From the NCBI GenBank assembly GCA_021819635.1, contig JAKAQQ010000018.1:1-9004 (forward strand): a DNA stretch of 9,004 nucleotides. Direction: 5' to 3'. Numbering within the stretch: the stretch's first letter is position 1; every line of letters begins with the position of its first letter. The stretch comes from Pseudomonadota bacterium (GTDB lineage Bacteria > Pseudomonadota > Gammaproteobacteria > JAKAQQ01). The position numbers and the translations under genes are program-made. Shown here piece after piece: positions 5,123-9,004 of the stretch. The notes beneath the pieces are model-generated. The model had not been told where the DNA came from and ran no database searches. It was given only the letters and a program-made list of their open reading frames with translations.

Positions 5123-7177
5123 ATGGCCTCGTCCCGCGCCCGCCGCGCGGCCCGCGTCGTCGCCACGCTCGCCGCGCTCTTCCTCGTCGCGATCGCCGTG
5201 GTCCCCTTCTTCGTCCCGCAGCGGGTGGTCCGCGGCCTCGTCCTGCGCACGCTCGATCGTGGCTGCGGCTGCACCGTGGGCGTGCGCGGGAACGTGGCCT
5301 TCACGCTCTGGCCCGAGCCGGGACTCGTGGCCACACGTCTTCGTATCGAGGATCCCCCGGGATTCGCGCCCCGTCCCCTGCTCCGTGTCCGTCGGATCAC
5401 CCTGCGCGCTTCGTGGGGGGAGCTCTTCGCGGGCCGTTGGGCCTTGGCCTCCGTCCGTCTCCGTGGGACCGTGCTGGCCCTGAGACGCAACGCCCGAGGG
5501 GAAAGCAACCTGGGGGCCTTCTTCCATCCGGGCACCCCGTCGCCCCGACCCTCGCCCCGCTCCCCGTCCGGCGCGACCCCGTTGGCCGCGTCGCTCCGCG
5601 TCTTCGGCCGGCTGGTGGTGCACGACTTCGAAATCGTCGGGAAGCCCGGCGGGCGCCTTCTCGCCGATGTCCGGCGGTTGAGCCTGGGGCCCTTGAGCCG
5701 CACGGGACTTCCGCTCTCGCTGAACGTTCGGGTTCCGTCGGGGAAGAAGGGTGTGGTCGTGGGCTCGTTGCGTGGGACCCTCGTGGTGAAGGGCACGTCG
5801 GGGATCGTCCTTGATCTCGCCGCCCTCGGCCTCCGGGATCCTTCGGTGTTTCCGGGACCGTTGTCGGCGGGAGCGGCACGGATCGAGTTCCTTCCGGAGA
5901 CGGCGGGCACGCGGTGGCGGGTTTCATCCCTTGCCCTGACCGATCCACGCCTCGGACGGGCTTCCCTCCACGGGGACGTGATCCTCGCCGGGGCGAAGGT
6001 TGCGCACGCGGTCGGGGCGCTTCGCCTGCGCCTCCTCCCTGGGGTGGTCCGCCACGCGGCACCGTGGCTCCGTCCGCGCCCGGGGCGTTCCGGACTCCTC
6101 GTCACGGCGCGCTTCTCCGGGGGGGCGGGGCGGTTCGGAGCTTCTCCGTTTGCGCTCTCCTGGTCGGGGCACCGGGGCCCGGCGCAACTGGGGGGCACGC
6201 TCGCGGGCGCGCGGGAGGCGCAGGGATGGTGCTGGAGACTCCACACAAAGGGCGCGGGGCTCGGGCTTCGTCTTCCCAAAGCGGATCCCGCGCCCGCGAC
6301 CCCGCTCCGGGCGGCGGTCCCGCCCCGGGCGGCGCGCGCGAGGGTCGCTCCCGGTCCCCCCCCCGCCGCGCCCGACCCGCCCCGGCCCTGCTTGAGGCTG
6401 CGTGCGGATCTTGCGAACTTTGACCTCGAAGGCGTGCCGGTGCCCCGACTCCGGCTCCAGGCTTCTCTTGAAGGTTCGCGCTTGCGCGTTCCGCGTCTGG
6501 ACGCCTTGGTCTTTGGCGGCACCCTCCAAGGGAACGCCCGTGGAAGGCTCGTCGGGGGGCGCCCGCGTGATCTCACGACGCGCCTTTCTTTCCACGGGAT
6601 CGAGCTCGTCCGTGCCCTGCCGGCACTGGATCCGGGAGGCGGGACGAATCTCACGGGGCGGCTTGGGGGCGGCGCCGTTCTCGCGACGCACGGCGGACTT
6701 CGTCGGCGCGCGTGGAGCGGTTCCGGGAGGGTGGCGGGGACGGGCCTTGTGTGGCGGGGTATTGATCTCGCCGCCATCGTGCGCAGCCTCGGGGCCGTGA
6801 TCCACGGCCGTATTCCTTCACGCTGGCCTTCGGGTGGGGCCACGCCCTTCGGCACTCTTCACGCCTCCTGGAGGCTTGCCTCGGATCGTGTGGTCCTGCA
6901 GCATCTCGTTCTCGGGTCTTCCCTCCTTCGCGTCACCGGAGCCGGTCACGTCGATCTTGCGGGGGTCGGGCGTCTTGATCTTGGCCTTGATCTTGCCCCG
7001 GGCCCCGGGGCCGGCGCCCGGGGTTGGCCGTCGGCGCTCCGTGGGATCGATGTTCCCGTGCACGTGGGGGGCAGCCTGGCCCATCCGTTGCCGATTCCCG
7101 ACGTTCCGGCCGTTCTCCACCGCCTCCTTCGTCGCCGGCTGGGCACCCTCCTCGGCGGTTTTCTCCGGCGGGGTTGA
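5123..7177 (+). CDS. AsmA family protein
   Basis: A 684-aa membrane-anchored envelope protein of the AsmA family (AsmA/YhdP-type bridge-like proteins linked to outer-membrane lipid homeostasis). It opens with basic residues and one hydrophobic helix at about 12-31 (inside-to-out anchor), then the bulk is predicted periplasmic beta structure. Family signatures at residues 52-131: VRGNVAFTLWPEPGLVATRL, then DPPGFAP, LLRVRRITLRASWGELFAGR and the RGESNL element. A Pro/Ala/Arg-rich linker (about residues 387-425) precedes the C-terminal AsmA domain, with GTLHASWRLASDRV, LLRVTGAGHVDLAG, and LRGIDVPVHVGGSLAHPLPIP. The start is ATG at 5123, with GGAG 7 nt upstream; an ATG at 5090 lacks a ribosome site and lies in the candidate -10. 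The gene is alone on its strand and divergent from metG. Which AsmA subtype it is cannot be settled here. Confidence 0.88.
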   Translation: MASSRARRAARVVATLAALFLVAIAVVPFFVPQRVVRGLVLRTLDRGCGCTVGVRGNVAFTLWPEPGLVATRLRIEDPPGFAPRPLLRVRRITLRASWGELFAGRWALASVRLRGTVLALRRNARGESNLGAFFHPGTPSPRPSPRSPSGATPLAASLRVFGRLVVHDFEIVGKPGGRLLADVRRLSLGPLSRTGLPLSLNVRVPSGKKGVVVGSLRGTLVVKGTSGIVLDLAALGLRDPSVFPGPLSAGAARIEFLPETAGTRWRVSSLALTDPRLGRASLHGDVILAGAKVAHAVGALRLRLLPGVVRHAAPWLRPRPGRSGLLVTARFSGGAGRFGASPFALSWSGHRGPAQLGGTLAGAREAQGWCWRLHTKGAGLGLRLPKADPAPATPLRAAVPPRAARARVAPGPPPAAPDPPRPCLRLRADLANFDLEGVPVPRLRLQASLEGSRLRVPRLDALVFGGTLQGNARGRLVGGRPRDLTTRLSFHGIELVRALPALDPGGGTNLTGRLGGGAVLATHGGLRRRAWSGSGRVAGTGLVWRGIDLAAIVRSLGAVIHGRIPSRWPSGGATPFGTLHASWRLASDRVVLQHLVLGSSLLRVTGAGHVDLAGVGRLDLGLDLAPGPGAGARGWPSALRGIDVPVHVGGSLAHPLPIPDVPAVLHRLLRRRLGTLLGGFLRRG

Positions 7178-7351
7178 ACGCGCCCAAGGGCCCACGCCCG
7201 GAGAGGCGAGGAGAGATCCCGGTCGCTTGAGGGGCTTGGCGTATCGGGGGGCAACGTTCGCGGCAAGGTCAAGACCGACGGGGCGCGGCGCGCCTTCCCG
7301 CCAAGCCACGGGCCGCCGGAAGCATCGCCCGAACGCCGAGCCTCGCGCCTC
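7178..7351. other. Convergent intergenic region, no gene seen
   Basis: 174 bp between the stops of the AsmA-family and DUF3108 genes. I see no intrinsic terminator (no GC hairpin followed by a T-run) for either gene, so termination may be factor-dependent. A 9-nt inverted repeat, GGCTTGGCG (7233-7241) and CGCCAAGCC (7299-7307), encloses 57 nt; this is too open to be a typical terminator. No credible small gene is visible. Confidence 0.5.
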
Positions 7352-8152
7352 TCAGCCTTTCTTCCCCGGCGGTGTGGCGGGGGTGTGGACGAGCGTGAAC
7401 CGCTTGAGGTGCATGCTGACGCGCAGCCCCGCGTTGGTATGAAGGACCATGAAAACGATGAGATCGTAGAGCTGCGGCGCGAGCCAGTAGGCGATCTTTT
7501 TCCCTTTCTTGTTGAAGTAGTAGTACTCGGTGGCCTCGAGTTTCCCGACGGGACTGCGGAAAATCCGACGCGGGCCCGTATGGACGAGGTAGCGGTGCAC
7601 GTGGTTGTGCTCGGCCACGGTGTAGAACGTGTGCGGACGCCCGTGCGCGAGGAGGTCGTACGAAACGTGCAGTTGGGCCAGCTGTTCGTCGGTGGTCCCC
7701 GGAGGGAGGGGCAGCGTTCGGTGCTTGTGTCCAAGGCTCATGCGAACCCGCCGCCTCGCCCAGTCGAACACGATCGTTTGGTTGGTGGGGTGTCCGCCGC
7801 CCTTTTCCATGAGCGTGTAGCGCCGGTCGAGAAGGCGCCCGTGACGGAAAAGAAAGCGGCTGGTCTGGATGTAGGTGCGGTTGAAGAACAGCGCAACGAA
7901 GTGGCTGGGCGTGAGCACCCCCGCGTAGACGTAGCGGTCGCGACCCGTGCGGGTCAGAACCAGCCGGTCGTCGCCGGCGTGGATGCCGTCGACCGAGACG
8001 GAATACCACGCGCGAAAGGAAGGAACCGGAAAGCTCTGGGCGTGGAGCGTGGGGGCGGCGACCGTCGTGAGGAGAGCGACGAGAGCGGCGGCCGGGAGTC
8101 CTCTCCGGGGCGGTCGCCCGTTCGGCTCAGCCGTCAAGGAACGCCGTCGCAT
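7352..8152 (-). CDS. DUF3108 domain-containing secreted/periplasmic protein
   Basis: A 266-aa protein of the DUF3108 family, whose function is not established. The N-terminus has basic residues, then a hydrophobic stretch (PAAALVALLTTVAAPTLHAQ, about residues 20-39) that looks like a Sec signal peptide cleaved near LHA-Q, so it is predicted to be exported. The remainder follows the family pattern: RAWYSVSVDGIHAGDDRL, RYVYAGVLTPSHFVALF, FDWARRRVRMSLG, the QLHVSYDLLAHGRPHTF region, EATEYYYFNKKGKKIAYWLAP, and LRVSMHLKRFTLVH near the end. The ATG at 8152 overlaps the purN 3' end by 26 nt; it lacks a strong Shine-Dalgarno, and an upstream in-frame start inside purN is possible. The purM-purN-DUF3108 order recurs in gammaproteobacteria, so this is a family context rather than a novelty. 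It ends with a Lys-rich PGKKG tail. Confidence 0.88.
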   Translation of the reverse strand: MRRRSLTAEPNGRPPRRGLPAAALVALLTTVAAPTLHAQSFPVPSFRAWYSVSVDGIHAGDDRLVLTRTGRDRYVYAGVLTPSHFVALFFNRTYIQTSRFLFRHGRLLDRRYTLMEKGGGHPTNQTIVFDWARRRVRMSLGHKHRTLPLPPGTTDEQLAQLHVSYDLLAHGRPHTFYTVAEHNHVHRYLVHTGPRRIFRSPVGKLEATEYYYFNKKGKKIAYWLAPQLYDLIVFMVLHTNAGLRVSMHLKRFTLVHTPATPPGKKG

Positions 8153-8783
8153 CGAGGGGTTCTTCAAGAATGCCATCACGGTAACGCACAGAACCATGGC
8201 TCCACTGGAGGATACCACGGGCCAGTCGGTCGCAGACCCAAGGGTAGAGTTTCTGTTCGGCCGCTTTCGTCCGCTCGGCGAGGCGCTCGGGATCGTCCCC
8301 GGGGTGCACGGGCACCCGGACGTAGGCGATCCGCGGGCCGCCGTCGAGCGATTCGTCCACGAAGTGGACCGTCGAGCCGTGTTCGCGCTCACCGGCGGCC
8401 AACGCCCGACGGTAGGTGTCGACGCCGGGGTAGCGCGGCAGCAGCGAGGGATGGATGTTGACCATCCGGCCGAGCCAGGGTCGGACGAGGTCGGAGCCGA
8501 GAATCCGCATGAAGCCGGCGAGGGCGATCCACGTCGGAGAGGCGTCGTCGAGAAGGGCGGCCAGACGCTCTTCCGCCCGCCTCCGCCCGAGTCCGCGGTA
8601 GTCCACGGTTGCGGTCCGGAGTCCGGCCGTGCGTGCCCAGGCCAGCCCCGGTGCCTCTTCGCGGTCGCTCAAGACGAGCGCGGGCGTGAGGGGGATACGC
8701 CCGTCCCGGCAGGCTTCGACGAGGGCGCGCATCGTGCTCCCCTGACCCGAGAGAAGGATGGCCAGGGAGGAGGGGGTGCTCAC
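8127..8783 (-). CDS. purN: Phosphoribosylglycinamide formyltransferase (10-formyl-THF dependent)
   Basis: PurN transfers a formyl group from 10-formyltetrahydrofolate to GAR, step 3 of de novo purine synthesis. The 218-aa product has the catalytic triad Asn109, His111 (in NIHPSLLP) and Asp147 (in ESLDGGP), equivalent to E. coli Asn106, His108 and Asp144, and the folate-binding LAGFMRIL at 88-95. Two departures are visible: the phosphate-binding SGNGSN loop reads SGQGST (12-17), and the HTH after the NIHP motif reads DTY (122-124), so the residue aligned with E. coli His119 is Asp. The start is GTG at 8783, overlapping the purM stop in a GTGA arrangement, with no strong Shine-Dalgarno, which suggests coupling. 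The 3' end overlaps the DUF3108 gene. Activity is expected despite the changes, because the triad is complete. Confidence 0.96.
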   Translation of the reverse strand: MSTPSSLAILLSGQGSTMRALVEACRDGRIPLTPALVLSDREEAPGLAWARTAGLRTATVDYRGLGRRRAEERLAALLDDASPTWIALAGFMRILGSDLVRPWLGRMVNIHPSLLPRYPGVDTYRRALAAGEREHGSTVHFVDESLDGGPRIAYVRVPVHPGDDPERLAERTKAAEQKLYPWVCDRLARGILQWSHGSVRYRDGILEEPLDATAFLDG

Positions 8784-9004
8784 CCGATGCGGACGCCGGG
8801 TCGCTCGACGATCGTGCCAATGTCGTAGGCCGTCTCGCCGCCTGCGGCGAGACGGTGACGGACGGCGTCGGCCCGGGCCGGATCGACGACGAGAAGAAAC
8901 CCGAGCCCGCCGTTGAAGACCCGGTCCATCTCCTCGGGCGCCACCGGTCCGTGGGCGGCGATCCAGGAAAAGACCGACGGGACCGGCCAGCGACGCCGCT
9001 CGAG
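8780..9004 (-). CDS. purM: Phosphoribosylformylglycinamidine cyclo-ligase, C-terminal end (5' beyond window)
   Basis: PurM closes the imidazole ring to make AIR, step 5 of de novo purine synthesis. Only the last 74 residues and the stop are in the window. They carry the PurM C-terminal hallmarks: WPVPSVFSWIAAHGPVAPEEM, then DRVFNGGLGFLLVVDP (family FNxGxGm pattern), a helix with RADAVRHRL, and AAGGETAYDIGTIVERPG (family GE-x-ayxIGxi). It is the first gene of the right-hand operon as far as visible, and its stop overlaps the purN GTG. An almost perfect palindrome lies in its 3' part (see the repeat entry). The identification is confident despite the truncation because both end motifs are present. 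Confidence 0.93.
   Translation of the reverse strand, partial: LERRRWPVPSVFSWIAAHGPVAPEEMDRVFNGGLGFLLVVDPARADAVRHRLAAGGETAYDIGTIVERPGVRIG
8830..8855. repeat. 26-bp near-perfect palindrome inside purM
   Basis: Two 12-nt arms, CCGTCTCGCCGC and GCGGCGAGACGG, are exact reverse complements around a 2-nt centre. The site lies within coding sequence near the purM 3' end and codes for LAAGGETA. In RNA it could form a GC-rich hairpin roughly 50-75 nt before the purN start. There is no T-run after it on either strand, so it does not look like an intrinsic terminator. It may be chance in GC-rich DNA or a real RNA or protein site. Confidence 0.6.

Noticed and set aside
5008..6855. Very long open frame on the minus strand, in phase with metG, opposite the AsmA-family gene (over 600 codons).
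   Set aside because: Its product is Arg-, Pro- and Ser-rich low-complexity sequence without domains, the recognised AsmA protein occupies the opposite strand, and a normal MetRS start lies at 5007. High GC depletes stop codons and makes such shadows.
6974..6997. Two imperfect 12-nt tandem copies of CTTGATCTTGGC in the AsmA gene.
   Set aside because: They code for LDLGLDLA, the alternating pattern expected of an AsmA beta strand, and only two copies exist.
7233..7307. Inverted repeat GGCTTGGCG/CGCCAAGCC as a bidirectional terminator.
   Set aside because: The arms are only 9 nt with a 57-nt interior and no T-run on either side.
6818..7309. Minus-strand open frame covering the AsmA 3' end and part of the convergent intergenic region.
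   Set aside because: No ribosome site or recognisable domain, and low-complexity composition; most of it is antisense to AsmA.
7385..8461. Plus-strand open frame opposite DUF3108 and purN.
   Set aside because: Antisense to two recognised genes; the translation resembles no family and is charged low-complexity sequence.
1..9004. Search for a defence system, phage, insertion sequence, CRISPR array, tRNA or toxin-antitoxin pair.
   Set aside because: No direct repeat arrays, transposase motifs, cloverleaf-like sequence or small paired genes were seen; nearly all sequence is accounted for by housekeeping genes.

Overview
The window is very GC-rich, densely packed bacterial chromosome made of housekeeping genes. 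The gene content, the family resemblances and the pairings (purM-purN-DUF3108; metG/RnfB-like/nth; nadK-recN) point to a gammaproteobacterium, perhaps a high-GC sulfur-oxidiser-type lineage such as Acidiferrobacterales or Ectothiorhodospiraceae. That lineage guess is an inference from gene order and composition, not a database match.

Layout. (1) 1-5007, minus strand: a compact run of seven genes read from right to left: metG (methionyl-tRNA synthetase catalytic part), a separate 117-aa tRNA-binding domain protein, a soluble RnfB-like polyferredoxin, nth (endonuclease III), a DUF1841 protein, nadK (NAD kinase) and the 5' part of recN (runs off the window at base 1). Six junctions: five are overlaps (8, 4, 35, 4 and 7 nt) and one is a 27-nt gap, so this is almost certainly one operon with translational coupling. 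(2) 5008-5122: divergent promoter region. (3) 5123-7177, plus strand: a lone AsmA-family membrane-anchored protein. (4) 7178-7351: short convergent intergenic region without a recognisable intrinsic terminator. (5) 7352-9004, minus strand: purM (3' end only), purN and a secreted or periplasmic DUF3108 protein, again overlapping and probably one operon.

How the genes work together: the left operon joins translation (MetRS and its tRNA-binding accessory), iron-sulfur electron transfer (RnfB-like), base-excision repair (Nth, itself a 4Fe-4S protein), NADP supply (NadK) and recombinational repair (RecN). The right operon holds steps 3 and 5 of de novo purine synthesis plus an envelope protein. 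AsmA-family and DUF3108 proteins both belong to the cell envelope.

I found no mobile element, CRISPR array, tRNA, rRNA, phage gene or defence system, and no convincing new biological system. The most notable points are the split MetRS, the orphan soluble RnfB-like protein fixed between metG and nth, a PurN with altered active-site-region residues, and a recN without its own promoter space or visible SOS box. Many long overlapping open frames in this window, including one of about 600 codons antisense to the AsmA gene, are products of high GC and not genes.
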